From the NCBI GenBank assembly GCA_010206225.2, contig VIQU02000009.1, positions 41,779 to 105,778 of the forward strand: a DNA stretch of 64,000 bases. The letters are read 5' to 3'. The notes under the pieces were generated by a model. It made no database searches, was not told the DNA's origin, and worked only from the letters and a program-made list of their open reading frames with translations. The stretch is from Lachnospiraceae bacterium MD308. Lineage in GTDB: Bacteria; Bacillota; Clostridia; Lachnospirales; Lachnospiraceae. Made by a program: the position numbers and the translations under genes. Below, piece after piece: positions 25,064 through 34,113 of the stretch (its first letter is position 1; each line of letters begins with the position of its first letter).

Positions 25064-25280
25064 CACCACATGGGATGACTACGCCATCATGTCCATGGTG
25101 GAGCCAGGTCTTGGCATCAGCATCCTGCCGGACCTCATTCTCCGGCGGATTCCTTACCGAGTCATTATCAAAGAGCTTGAAGTTCCCGCATACCGGAGGA
25201 TTGGCCTTGCCATGCCGGGCAAAAAAGGCGGCTCTGCAGCCATGAAGACATTTTTAAAATATCTGGATAAGCGCGACTGA
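25064..25280 (+). pseudogene. LysR effector-domain C-terminal fragment fused to the integrase
   Basis: From about 25064 the integrase frame continues as FTTWDDYAIMSMVEPGLGIS, ILPDLILRRIPYRVIIKELE and PAYRRIGLAMPGKK. This is the end of a LysR-type effector domain (the GLGISILP loop is diagnostic) and not part of an integrase. No helix-turn-helix is present. The open frame at 25017-25280 is therefore a chimera made by deletion or recombination at a former element boundary. Confidence 0.75.
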
Positions 25281-25293
25281 CTTATCCAGATAT
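25259..25293. terminator. 13-bp perfect hairpin between convergent genes
   Basis: ATATCTGGATAAG and CTTATCCAGATAT flank a 9-base loop that includes the LysR fragment stop. On the minus strand, the stem is followed by a T/A-rich run, so it probably ends the permease transcript coming from 25302. Confidence 0.55.
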
Positions 25294-25301
25294 CCCTTAT
25301 C

Positions 25302-27872
25302 CTACTCCGAAAACCTGATCCGCTCAATCAGGCTCAATTTCTTAAAGTTCATATTTACAAAATAAGTGATAAGTATCTGCACCGCCAGCACGATTCCTGC
25401 CAGACAGACCACAGGCACCGCCGGATAATGGTACACCCGGATGCCCATGAGTCCTTCGGTCTTCGCCCACAGAAATATGACGTACCCGAGGATGCTCCCA
25501 AACCCCAGAGACAAGACAAGCGTACCGGCGGTATAGAAAAGTCCCTCAAGCTGCAGCATATATACTGTCTGCCTCCCGGACATTCCGATGGCCTGAAGCA
25601 TGCCAAGCTCCTTCTTCCTGACGTGGACGCTGTTGATCATGGTGTTAATAAGGTTCAGGATTCCGATAAGACCGAACACCGCCAGCATCCCGTAGCAGCC
25701 ATAGAGAGTATACCGGATCGCATTCTCCGACAGTTTATTCTCCTCCAGAAAAGTTCTTACCTCAAGAACCTCCGCCTCTGAGACAAGCTCCCTGACCTCT
25801 TCTGCCGCTGTCTCTTCCTTCCCTTTTTCCACAGAAATATCCCAATAATATGTGACATCCGAGCTACACATGGCCTTAAGGGAATCCTCCGGCATTGCGA
25901 TATAATATCCCATCAGGCTCGGCGACGCTTGAGCAATCGCCGCAAGGGTCACTTCCCGCCCCTTGATCTTTTCGCCGTCCACAATCTCCAGATACAGCTT
26001 ATCGCCCACTTTCCAGTCCGGAAATTCCCGTTTTAACGTAGGCTCCAGAAAGACAATCCCTGTTCCGTCCTTAAGCGATGCGTCTCCCAGAGAGCCCTCC
26101 GTCACATATCGGGAAAGCTCCTTCATATCCGCCGCGTCAAGCCCTTTCACCTCACCGTTAATCTCATCGGGAGTCATCTTCCCCGTGCGCTCCTTCACCC
26201 CGCTGCCCGGCTCTTCCTTTTCCGTCACATTTCCTTCACCGTCCGGCTCTTCCTTTCCTGCCCCGTCCGCTTTTTCAATCTTTCCATCCGTCTTAGGGCT
26301 GGCCTTCACAGCAGTCACGCCGTCGATTTTCTCGATTCTTCCTTTAAGCTCCTCCGTCATGGGATTGTTTTGCTGAATCGAACTGAGCGCCCACTCCGGG
26401 TGCATCTCATCGCCCTCCTCCGGGTCGATGGACACCAGAATATCACTACGGATACTGTCTCTCGTGGCGTCCTCGGCATTCATGCAGTTGCAGGCGGTGG
26501 CAGCCGCCACAAAAAGAACGCCCGTCGCCCCGAGGGATAAAATCGTCACCGCAGTGCGCCGCTTGTTTCTCCCCAGATTCGATACCGTAAGCCTTGGGAT
26601 ACTCAGCGCATCGTACCCCTTCCGGGAAGTCCTCTCCTTCTTCCCTTTCCGGCCACCCTGATAGCGCAGCGCCTCCATAGCCGTAATCTTGCTTGCCTTT
26701 CGCATCGGGCTGAGAAGAGAGATAAAGACCGTCAGAAGACTTACCCCCGCCGCAAGCAGGATGACCCACCCTTTCACCAGACTGGCATCCCCGCTTTTAA
26801 AGATTGCCTTCATCTGTTCTCCCAGAACGCGGTTGCCGTCCATGGACGAACTGACCATTGCTTTGACCATCAGAATTGCTCCTGCAAGCCCGAGGATGAT
26901 CCCTGCCGGAACCGCTATGGCGGCGACGGCAAAGCCTTCCCGGAGCACCAGTTTCCGGATCTGCCCCTTTGTGGCCCCGATTGCCCGAAGGCGCCCGTAC
27001 TCCTGCACTTTATCCAGCATGGACACATAGTAGATGCTGTAAATAGTCAGGATGCCCGCCAGCACGATGACCGCCAAAAGCGCCCCAAGACCGGCGTAAA
27101 GCGCCCCGTCTACATAATTGGCAAAAAGATATTCCGAATTTGCTCGGATATCGTTCTTCGAAAGCCCGTACTGCTCTCCGATTATCTCTATCCGCTCCTC
27201 AATCTTCTTCGTGACCATCCCCTCAATATCATGCAGTTGGAAATACACATCGTAAACGTGCTCCCCCTCCGGGATGATTTCCTTTGCAAATGCCTCCGAC
27301 ACCATAGGGGTAAATATCCCTTTCTCCAGAGACTCCGGCGAATCTTCTGTCATCCCGACGATGGTGAATTCCTTCTCTGCCGTCTTAAGGAGTTTCCCTT
27401 TTCTCACGGGCTGGTAAGGCACCTTTATCCGGTCTCCCACGCCTCCCTCAAGACCCATGGCCTTAAGGCATCCTTCGGACACCACAATCTCATCCGCTTT
27501 TTTCGGAAATGTTCCTTCCTTAAGTTCTATCCTGGACAGCTCAATCACCGTCTCGTCAAGGGCAAACATGTCGGCAGTGATATCTTTATCCCCGGTATAT
27601 ATCTTCCCGGCAATCTCCCGTCTGCACACCGTCTCAAATACATCATCCTCTGCCATTTCTGCCGCCGTCTCGCCGTCCACGTTCCGGTACACGCCGTGAA
27701 TCGGGGCGTAGAGTTCATTTACCGCCTGGAACTGGAGGCTTAACTGCCCCGTCACCATGGTCGGCAAAAGTGTCAGTAAAAATGCCGTCAGCACGATGGC
27801 TGTCCCGATCAAAATATTCCTGCTCTTGTTCTTCCTTAAATTGGCAAATGCTGTCGTCGTAATTACGTTCAT
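25302..27872 (-). CDS. ABC transporter permease, two FtsX repeats (second ABC system)
   Basis: 856 residues. Single TM near 20-42, ectodomain, three TMs with coupling motif GRLRAIGATKGQIRKL, a TM near 450, second ectodomain, three C-terminal TMs with LGMLQAIGMSGRQTVYM. Same plan as the permeases at 1.4-12.7 kb, but it lacks the MTWPFENDTS start, has higher G+C, and is clearly a separate lineage. The second ectodomain carries a Lys/Glu/Gly-rich, low-complexity insert of about 45 residues (nt 26170-26310). The start directly abuts the ATPase stop (27872/27873). Confidence 0.92.
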   Translation of the reverse strand: MNVITTTAFANLRKNKSRNILIGTAIVLTAFLLTLLPTMVTGQLSLQFQAVNELYAPIHGVYRNVDGETAAEMAEDDVFETVCRREIAGKIYTGDKDITADMFALDETVIELSRIELKEGTFPKKADEIVVSEGCLKAMGLEGGVGDRIKVPYQPVRKGKLLKTAEKEFTIVGMTEDSPESLEKGIFTPMVSEAFAKEIIPEGEHVYDVYFQLHDIEGMVTKKIEERIEIIGEQYGLSKNDIRANSEYLFANYVDGALYAGLGALLAVIVLAGILTIYSIYYVSMLDKVQEYGRLRAIGATKGQIRKLVLREGFAVAAIAVPAGIILGLAGAILMVKAMVSSSMDGNRVLGEQMKAIFKSGDASLVKGWVILLAAGVSLLTVFISLLSPMRKASKITAMEALRYQGGRKGKKERTSRKGYDALSIPRLTVSNLGRNKRRTAVTILSLGATGVLFVAAATACNCMNAEDATRDSIRSDILVSIDPEEGDEMHPEWALSSIQQNNPMTEELKGRIEKIDGVTAVKASPKTDGKIEKADGAGKEEPDGEGNVTEKEEPGSGVKERTGKMTPDEINGEVKGLDAADMKELSRYVTEGSLGDASLKDGTGIVFLEPTLKREFPDWKVGDKLYLEIVDGEKIKGREVTLAAIAQASPSLMGYYIAMPEDSLKAMCSSDVTYYWDISVEKGKEETAAEEVRELVSEAEVLEVRTFLEENKLSENAIRYTLYGCYGMLAVFGLIGILNLINTMINSVHVRKKELGMLQAIGMSGRQTVYMLQLEGLFYTAGTLVLSLGFGSILGYVIFLWAKTEGLMGIRVYHYPAVPVVCLAGIVLAVQILITYFVNMNFKKLSLIERIRFSE

Positions 27873-28541
27873 CTATCTCACCACCTTGCCGTCTTCGATG
27901 ATCATTACCCGATCCGCCATCTGCGCAATGGTCTCATCGTGGGTGATCATCACTAATGTCTGCCCGTATTTGCGGACGCAGGACTTTAAGAGCGAGATTA
28001 CTTCCATCTCCGTCTTGGAATCCAGGTTCCCCGTGGGCTCATCCGCCAGAATAATGGCGGGGCGGGAGGCAAGCGCTCTGGCAATCGCCACCCGTTGTTT
28101 CTGCCCGCCAGAAAGCTGGTTTGGCAGAGATTTAAGCTTTTCCGCAAGGCCAATATGCTCCACGATGTCCGTCACAAATCCTTTGTTCACTTTCTTGCCG
28201 TCAAGCCCCAGCGGGAGGACGATGTTCTCCCACACATTCAACGCCGGGATCAGGTTGAAATCCTGAAAGATAAACCCGATCTTCCTCCTACGAAACACCG
28301 CGAGCTGTTCGTCCTTCAAGGAAAACAGATTCTTTCCCCCGATGATGACTTCCCCGCTATCCGGCCGGTCAAGGCCGCCCAGCATATGCAGGAGGGTACT
28401 CTTTCCCGAACCGGAGCGGCCAACAATCGCCACAAACTCTCCGTTCTCCACCTCGATGCTGGTGTGGTCGATGGCCCGCACCTCATTCTCCCCGTCGCCG
28501 TAATATTTTACCAAGTCCACTGTCTTTAATATCGTTTCCAT
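27873..28541 (-). CDS. ABC transporter ATP-binding protein (second ABC system)
   Basis: 222 residues. Walker A GRSGSGKST, Q-loop IFQDFNLIP, signature LSGGQKQR, Walker B AIILADEPTGNLD, H-loop MITHD. It starts METILKTVDLVKYYGDGE. Directly followed by its permease, and it lies 100 bp downstream of the sensor kinase gene, giving the kinase-ATPase-permease order of peptide-sensing modules. Confidence 0.93.
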   Translation of the reverse strand: METILKTVDLVKYYGDGENEVRAIDHTSIEVENGEFVAIVGRSGSGKSTLLHMLGGLDRPDSGEVIIGGKNLFSLKDEQLAVFRRRKIGFIFQDFNLIPALNVWENIVLPLGLDGKKVNKGFVTDIVEHIGLAEKLKSLPNQLSGGQKQRVAIARALASRPAIILADEPTGNLDSKTEMEVISLLKSCVRKYGQTLVMITHDETIAQMADRVMIIEDGKVVR

Positions 28542-28641
28542 AAATCATAAGGCTCCTTTCTGCATACATTTCCTTCCTCGGTATGTACACATCATAACCC
28601 CCGAAACTTACAAGAACGTAACAGGAAAGATAACAGTTTTG

Positions 28642-29739
28642 TTATACTCCGTATTCCTTCGGCAGCATCATCTGCAGCACGCTTCCGCCTCCCGGAGCGT
28701 TAAGCGCCCTTACGCTCCCGCCCTGCTCTTCTAAGATTTTCCGCACAAGATAAAGTCCTACCCCTGCGCCCTCTTCCCTTTCCACCGCCTCTCTCTTCCC
28801 GCGGTAGAACCGCTTGAAAATGTCCGCATACTCGGACTTCGGGATACCGATCCCCTCGTCCTCCACCTCGATAAATACATAGGATACCATGGAGTTTACC
28901 CGAATCTGTACCCTCGTGCCCGCCGGGGAATATTTCACCGCATTGTCAAGGACATTGGACACCGCCTCCGCCGTCCACCGGGCGTCATGGCAAAGCCTTA
29001 CCGGCTCAAAGTCCATAAGCTCTATCTCGATTTCCTTCTTCTCCGCCTTCATGTAGACGCCGTTCACCGCCCGTATAAGCGTCTCCTTAAGATCTGCCTC
29101 CTTGGGCGCGAGCTTTATCATATCTGCCTCCAGCCTTGAAAGGTTCGAAAGCGTCTCCACAAGCTGGCGAAACCTCTTAAGCTCCCGCCCGCTGCGCGCT
29201 AAAAATTCCCGCCGCTCCTTATCATCAAGACTTTCATCCTGTATAAGCTCATAACTTAACTCAAGCGCCGCCACCGGAGTCTTAAGCTGGTGGGAAATGT
29301 CCATCACCAGCTCCTTCGTGTTCTCCTTCTCCTCCACAAGCTTACGTCTAAGCCCGCCGAAAGCCTCCCCCATGCGGGCAAGCTGCTCCGCAAGCTGGGC
29401 GCAGATTCCCACGCCGGTAAAGTCCTCGCTGCCCCGATACCCATAATTCCCCGTCTCGAACTCCTCCAGATACCGGTAAATGGCCTGATAATTCTGGTAT
29501 TCCCTCCGGTAATTCAAATACCCCCAGATTACATTCAGCGCAGCCGCCGCGGCAAAGCTTACCGCCCACACCATAAGGTCTGGCTTAAGGACGAAAAAAA
29601 ACACCGCGAAAAATACGGTGATTCCTGCCGTACTTATAAGCAATGTGCGCTTAAGCTCCCTCTCCAGCCAGACGTAGCCGCGTTCCCGGGCTTTGAGGTG
29701 GTTGACGATATACTGGTCATTTGTATGATGTATGTTCAT
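28642..29739 (-). CDS. sensor histidine kinase (second ABC system)
   Basis: 365 residues. Two adjacent TMs (about 30-48 and 53-72) with almost no loop, phospho-acceptor box MDISHQLKTPVAAL, N box NVLDNAVKY, G boxes DEGIGIP and GVGLYLVRK. This is the intramembrane-sensing type. The start MNIHHTNDQY has GGAGAAGTTACAAA upstream. The cognate response regulator expected directly upstream is absent; a nucleotidyltransferase fragment begins there instead. The kinase is therefore an orphan in this window. Confidence 0.92.
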   Translation of the reverse strand: MNIHHTNDQYIVNHLKARERGYVWLERELKRTLLISTAGITVFFAVFFFVLKPDLMVWAVSFAAAAALNVIWGYLNYRREYQNYQAIYRYLEEFETGNYGYRGSEDFTGVGICAQLAEQLARMGEAFGGLRRKLVEEKENTKELVMDISHQLKTPVAALELSYELIQDESLDDKERREFLARSGRELKRFRQLVETLSNLSRLEADMIKLAPKEADLKETLIRAVNGVYMKAEKKEIEIELMDFEPVRLCHDARWTAEAVSNVLDNAVKYSPAGTRVQIRVNSMVSYVFIEVEDEGIGIPKSEYADIFKRFYRGKREAVEREEGAGVGLYLVRKILEEQGGSVRALNAPGGGSVLQMMLPKEYGV

Positions 29740-29796
29740 TTTGTAACTTCTCCTGTATTTGACTTGCCATTTACGATGTATGAAAATTCAGAGGTA

Positions 29797-29911
29797 GTCT
29801 CCCCTTGCATAGGAGCCGTATAAAATCACTTGTACTAAATGCGAACCAATCAGGCTCTTCATCTGCTGTGAAAACTGATATACAATATTTCTTAACTTTA
29901 TCCGGCATAAA
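29797..29911 (-). pseudogene. nucleotidyltransferase fragment (MNT-type)
   Basis: After GGGGGAAATTTT, an ATG frame (MPDKVKKYC) and a shifted frame together give a short protein; the shifted frame reads SLIGSHLVQVILYGSYARGDYL then stop. VILYGSYARGD is the GSxxxxD nucleotide-binding motif of minimal nucleotidyltransferases. Frameshifted and truncated. Confidence 0.55.
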
Positions 29912-30101
29912 ATTTCCCCCTTTTCGAAGTTAAATATATTTTACTCCATTTTACCTTGCTTGCCTATCCCCAAATTCTTTCCTGCACATTACGATTCACG
30001 GCTTGAAAGCCACGCTGCAATTCGCTGTAGAGAAACAGTTGGATTTTCACCAAAAATCGGTTATACCATAAGATATCCTGTAAACAGATGAGGTGCTGCA
30101 G

Positions 30102-30260
30102 ATGTCAGATAAGCTGAGTGTCATTTTAGGAAACTACAAAGACGCAGTGATAAAAATATTTGAAGGAAAAGCAGCACACTTAGTATTATATGGTTCTTAC
30201 GCCCGCGGTGACTTTCATATAGACTCTGATGTAGATATCCGCCTGTCAGCTCTGACATCT
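30102..30260 (+). pseudogene. N-terminal fragment of a minimal nucleotidyltransferase
   Basis: Start MSDKLSVILGNYKDAV (ribosome site GAGGTG), then HLVLYGSYARGDFHIDSDVD, the G-S-Y-x-R-G-D and DxD catalytic motif of the MntA/HEPN-associated nucleotidyltransferases. After SDVDI the frame turns into unrelated sequence (RLSALTSSQ) and stops at 30284. Only the first 45 residues or so of a normally 100-130-residue protein remain. It is opposite in strand to the fragment at 29797-29911. Confidence 0.65.
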
Positions 30261-30389
30261 TCACAGCCATGCCGCCAAGCATAGACGCAAACTCTGAGAT
30301 TGCGGCGTCAAATTTTTCATATTCGACTTGCAGCGCCACAGCGCCGGAATACAGGCCGCCGGCTCCTTCATTTTCTATACAGAAAATAT
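30261..30389 (-). other. start-less coding fragment, unrecognised
   Basis: A minus-strand frame reads EGAGGLYSGAVALQVEYEKF then DAAISEFASMLGGMAVKMSE without a start or catalytic motif. It abuts the nucleotidyltransferase fragment and the stop of the ABC-2 permease gene. Probably another truncated gene at the same rearrangement site; family unknown. Confidence 0.35.
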
Positions 30390-31586
30390 CTATCCAAGTT
30401 CACTCCTACGATATCCCGCATACATCACCGGCAGCAGCAAAAGCGCCAGCAAAAGATACACCGGTATCAGTATCTCATACACGCCATGCCCCTTCCCGCC
30501 GATTTCATAGATCAGGTTATCCCGCAAAAATGTACTGATCCTGAGCAACATATCCGGGAACAGATTCATCGCTTTCGTAAGGAACGGCACCCGCCCAAGA
30601 AACATGGGCGCGCAGGACAGCGCGAAAGGAATGGTCACCGCCGCCACCACCGAGCGGCTCTTTGCCGAGACAAACACCGCAAAAAGCAGAATACATAAGT
30701 GGGCGACATACCCGCCGAACATGGTGAGCAGCCACTCTTCAGCAAAAGTGATGTTATACATGCACATCCAGTTGAGCGAGTCGGTCTGGATCATCAGCCC
30801 CGCCCCCTGAACGCCCAGCATCCCAAGCACCAGACCGGTAAAAAGGAGCATGACCGCCCAGTAGATGACCGTGACCACTGCAAAACACACCTCCACCTTC
30901 GCCAGAACGCCCCGGTTTCTCCCGTAATTGGCAGAAAAAAACACAGAATCTGCCCCGAGCTGGAACTCGCAGGAAAACACACCAGAGACTAAAAATCCGA
31001 TGATGACGATGGAAATAATCATCAGCGTCGGCAGATACTGGGAATCAAGGACAGCCTTCCACCCGTCCGCATAGCTGTAGTAAAGAGGCGCCTCAAATTC
31101 CCCATACCGGCGCAGGAGCACCTCCTTCTCCTCCTTTGAATATCCCTGCTCGGCAAACTCCTCCTTCAAAAGCGAAACCCTTTTCTCATAAAGGGTTGCC
31201 GCATCCTCTGGAGAAATGCCGTCGCACAGGTAATAGTCATAGTATTCCCGGCTGACCATCCCGGAGTTGATCCACTCCCTAAGGTCGCTGAGACCCTGAT
31301 ACTTAATCAGCGCCCCGTCCGCCGTATCCGCCTCGTCATGCGCCCGCTTATTCTCCTCAACCACCTTCTTAAGCACATCCTCCGTCACATACCCCTTCCA
31401 CTTATTCTTCTCCCGCCTTAACTTTCCGGCGGCAAATATGCCGGACACACTCGTTCCGTCCTCCTTATAGTATTTCACATCCCGGACAGCCAGAAGGCTC
31501 CCCGCAATTACAATCACAAGCAGCAGCAAGACCGCCCCCTGATTCATCCGTTTCGACCAGATTTTTTTCAACTCAAACCACAGCAT
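30390..31586 (-). CDS. ABC-2 type transporter permease
   Basis: 398 residues starting MLWFELKKIWSKRMNQ (ribosome site GGGGGAAGA). One TM near 15-35, a long soluble or extracytoplasmic part to about 200, then about five TMs with a C-terminal Arg-rich end. The plan is that of ABC-2 permeases with a large loop. Its start overlaps the ATPase gene end by 14 bp. The longer open frame upstream only overlaps the ATPase gene. Confidence 0.8.
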   Translation of the reverse strand: MLWFELKKIWSKRMNQGAVLLLLVIVIAGSLLAVRDVKYYKEDGTSVSGIFAAGKLRREKNKWKGYVTEDVLKKVVEENKRAHDEADTADGALIKYQGLSDLREWINSGMVSREYYDYYLCDGISPEDAATLYEKRVSLLKEEFAEQGYSKEEKEVLLRRYGEFEAPLYYSYADGWKAVLDSQYLPTLMIISIVIIGFLVSGVFSCEFQLGADSVFFSANYGRNRGVLAKVEVCFAVVTVIYWAVMLLFTGLVLGMLGVQGAGLMIQTDSLNWMCMYNITFAEEWLLTMFGGYVAHLCILLFAVFVSAKSRSVVAAVTIPFALSCAPMFLGRVPFLTKAMNLFPDMLLRISTFLRDNLIYEIGGKGHGVYEILIPVYLLLALLLLPVMYAGYRRSELG

Positions 31587-32460
31587 TTTCTTCCCCCGCT
31601 TTCTCCCCAAAATAATATAAAAATACATCCTCCAGATTCGCATCCACCAACACCGCGTTCCGCGCCGGCCTCTTCCCCGCGATGATCCGAAGTTCCACCC
31701 CGTCATGCTCCGTCTTAAGGTTCGACACCTTGTACTTCTTCATAAACGCGGACACCTCATTTTTCCGGGCAAATACGCTCCACACCCCTTCTTCCATGGA
31801 GTCGATAAGCTCCCCCGCCTCCCCCTCAAGGACAATACGCCCAGCCCGCATCAGCAGAATCCGGTTGGCAATATATTCCACATCCGGCACGATATGAGTG
31901 GACAAAAGCACCAGCCGGTCCTGCGCCAGCTCGCTGATAAGGTTGCGGAAACGGATGCGCTCATTAGGGTCAAGCCCAGCCGTCGGTTCGTCAAGAATTA
32001 AGAGCTTCGGATGATTCAGCATTGCCTGAGCTATCCCCGCTCGCCGCTTCATGCCTCCGGAAAGCTTTTTCATCTTTTTCTTCTCCGCACCTTTAAGCCC
32101 CGTCTTCTCAATCAGTTCCTTCACCCTCCGTTTCGCCACCACCGGGCGCAGACCTTTAAGCGCCGCAATATAAAGCAGATAATCCTGCACCGAAAACTCC
32201 GGGTAAAACCCAAATTCCTGAGGGAGATACCCCAAAATCTTCCGGTACTCGCCACTCATCTCCGTAATCTCCCGCCCGTTGCACCGAATCACCCCCTCCG
32301 TAGGAGTAAGGAGGGTGCAGAGCATCTTCATAAACGTCGTCTTTCCCGCGCCGTTGACCCCCAAAAGCCCGTACACTCCATTTTCCATCATCAAGTTCAG
32401 ATGGTCTACCGCCGTAACCCCGCCGAACTCCTTTGTAAGATTATTGATCCTCAGTTCCAT
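31573..32460 (-). CDS. ABC transporter ATP-binding protein (ABC-2 system)
   Basis: 295 residues. Walker A GVNGAGKTT, Q-loop YLPQEFGFY, signature LSGGMKRR, Walker B LLILDEPTAGLD, H-loop STHIV; the C-terminal 80 residues are the accessory tail of drug/peptide ABC-2 ATPases. Of three clustered ATGs the third (MELRINNL) has the best ribosome-site spacing. Partner permease follows with overlap. Upstream lie a membrane protein and an ECF sigma factor in the same direction. Confidence 0.9.
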   Translation of the reverse strand: MELRINNLTKEFGGVTAVDHLNLMMENGVYGLLGVNGAGKTTFMKMLCTLLTPTEGVIRCNGREITEMSGEYRKILGYLPQEFGFYPEFSVQDYLLYIAALKGLRPVVAKRRVKELIEKTGLKGAEKKKMKKLSGGMKRRAGIAQAMLNHPKLLILDEPTAGLDPNERIRFRNLISELAQDRLVLLSTHIVPDVEYIANRILLMRAGRIVLEGEAGELIDSMEEGVWSVFARKNEVSAFMKKYKVSNLKTEHDGVELRIIAGKRPARNAVLVDANLEDVFLYYFGEKAGEENAVV

Positions 32461-32493
32461 AAACATCATCCTCCGATTTTCATCCCTTCTTTT

Positions 32494-33270
32494 TTATCCA
32501 ATCTCGCTTCCGTCCATCTGCGCCCCGTCTCCTACTTCCAGACACTGCCCGCAGAACTTCACCGCCCGGTAAGCACACACTGTCATCACCGCTGCCGCCG
32601 CCAAAAACAAGCACACCCACACCGGCAGCAGCGCCGCCCGGTATATCCTTTCATTCATCGTAACCAGCCACCACACCCCGCTCCACACAAGGCAGAACGC
32701 CACCGACACGGCCTCATTCATCGCATATTTGCTGCACAGCGCTCCAAAGCAGATGCATGCCGTCACCACCATGGGGAACAAAAACTGCACCAAAAGCTCA
32801 CTCGCCGTATAATGAAACTGTCCTTTAAGCCCCAGGCAGAACGCCGCCGTCAGGAAAATATCCACCGCCCCGAACATCATCATCCGCGCCGCATAAATCT
32901 GCCGCAGCGAATAGTAAGCCGCAGTCTCCACCTCCATACTCAGATGCGTCCTGTTCTTCCACATTTCCGGAATAATGAGCACCACAAACAGCACGCTCAC
33001 CACTCCCACGCTCCGGCGCATGTATCGCCCCTCCTGCATATTCCCAAGCAAAATTCCTGCCCCCGTCAAAAGCAGACACTGGTACACCCACCACCGTTTT
33101 CTCAACACCAGAAACTGCGTCTTCAAAAACTCCGCGTAAGACAGCACTCGCTCCTGCTCCATCTGAAAAAATGTCTCCCCGGACAGCCGCACCGTCTGCG
33201 CAATTTTCTCTTCCCTCGGTACCGCCTCCGTGCCCTTTCTATACTCTTCCAGCATTTTTTCCAAGTTCAT
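32494..33270 (-). CDS. membrane protein between ECF sigma factor and ABC-2 transporter
   Basis: 258 residues. A cytoplasmic N-terminal part of about 65 residues, rich in charge (MNLEKMLEEYRKGTEAVPRE), then six hydrophobic segments. The position directly downstream of a sigma factor gene and the soluble N-terminus fit an anti-sigma-like membrane protein, but no zinc-binding HxxxCxxC motif is visible. Alternatively it is another transporter subunit. Function unproven. Confidence 0.7.
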   Translation of the reverse strand: MNLEKMLEEYRKGTEAVPREEKIAQTVRLSGETFFQMEQERVLSYAEFLKTQFLVLRKRWWVYQCLLLTGAGILLGNMQEGRYMRRSVGVVSVLFVVLIIPEMWKNRTHLSMEVETAAYYSLRQIYAARMMMFGAVDIFLTAAFCLGLKGQFHYTASELLVQFLFPMVVTACICFGALCSKYAMNEAVSVAFCLVWSGVWWLVTMNERIYRAALLPVWVCLFLAAAAVMTVCAYRAVKFCGQCLEVGDGAQMDGSEIG

Positions 33271-33397
33271 ATAACCCCTCCATTCCTAAATGCCAATCCG
33301 CCAATATCTTCCCTTACCCTTTACCGAATCCGCTTACAGTATCTGCTCTTAAAACGTTTAAGCTGCACTTTACTTCAGAAGATACTTAAGACACGCT

Positions 33398-33916
33398 TTA
33401 CTCCAGAAAAGATTTAAGACGCGCCTTCCCCTCCCGCAACCGATACTTCGCAAGGGGAACACCGATGCCAAGCATCCTGGCCGCATCGGAAATCTTCATC
33501 CCCTGAAGACAGTGCAGGATGACCATCTCCCGGAACTCCTCCGAAAGCTTAAGGAGCGCCTCCTCAAGCACTGCCCGCTCGACCACTGCTCCTAAGGAAT
33601 CCAGAGCAGGGGAGGCATTCGATTCAAGCTCCTCCCGCTCCATGGGCACATCCCTTTTCTTCTTATAGAAATCCCGGCACAGATTCCCGGCGACCGTATA
33701 GAGGAAATTCTTCGCTTTCCCCACATGCCGGTATTCCGGAAGATTTGCAAAAAACTTAAGAAACGTCTCCTGAGTCAGGTCTTCCGCGCTCAGCGCATCA
33801 AAACAGTGGAACCTACAATACTTCAACACCTCGCCGTAATACTTCCGGACGAACGTATCAAAAGCACCGTCATCTCCCTGTTTCATCCTTCTGACCAAAA
33901 GAAAATCCGCATCCAA
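33398..33916 (-). CDS. ECF-type RNA polymerase sigma factor
   Basis: 172 residues. Region 2 (VRKYYGEVLKYCRFHCF, then LTQETFLKFFANLPEYR, then KNFLYTVAGNLCRDFYKKKR) and region 4 (LSEEFREMVILHCLQGMKIS, DAARMLGIGVPLAKYRLREG), with a short linker. It heads a minus-strand group with a membrane protein and an ABC-2 transporter, which it probably switches on in response to an envelope signal. Confidence 0.92.
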   Translation of the reverse strand: MDADFLLVRRMKQGDDGAFDTFVRKYYGEVLKYCRFHCFDALSAEDLTQETFLKFFANLPEYRHVGKAKNFLYTVAGNLCRDFYKKKRDVPMEREELESNASPALDSLGAVVERAVLEEALLKLSEEFREMVILHCLQGMKISDAARMLGIGVPLAKYRLREGKARLKSFLE

Positions 33917-34113
33917 GAAGTCCCTCCTCTCCCGGCAATAACCGTTTGTTCTATAGTAAAAGATTTAAACATGCATGTTCTAACAGATATAACGGATTGT
34001 AAGTAAGAAAAGATAGGGAAAAATATTTTTTTCCAAAATTTTTCCGTAAAATCCCGTCCTGCCCCCAAAATATGATACAATAGCCTTACATTCACGAAAG
34101 GAGAAATTTACAT

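Noticed and set aside
32011..33417. 468-codon open frame on the plus strand
   Set aside because: It lies opposite the ATPase and membrane protein genes, is rich in His, Pro and Arg with no fold or motif, and is a by-product of high third-position G+C on the coding strand.
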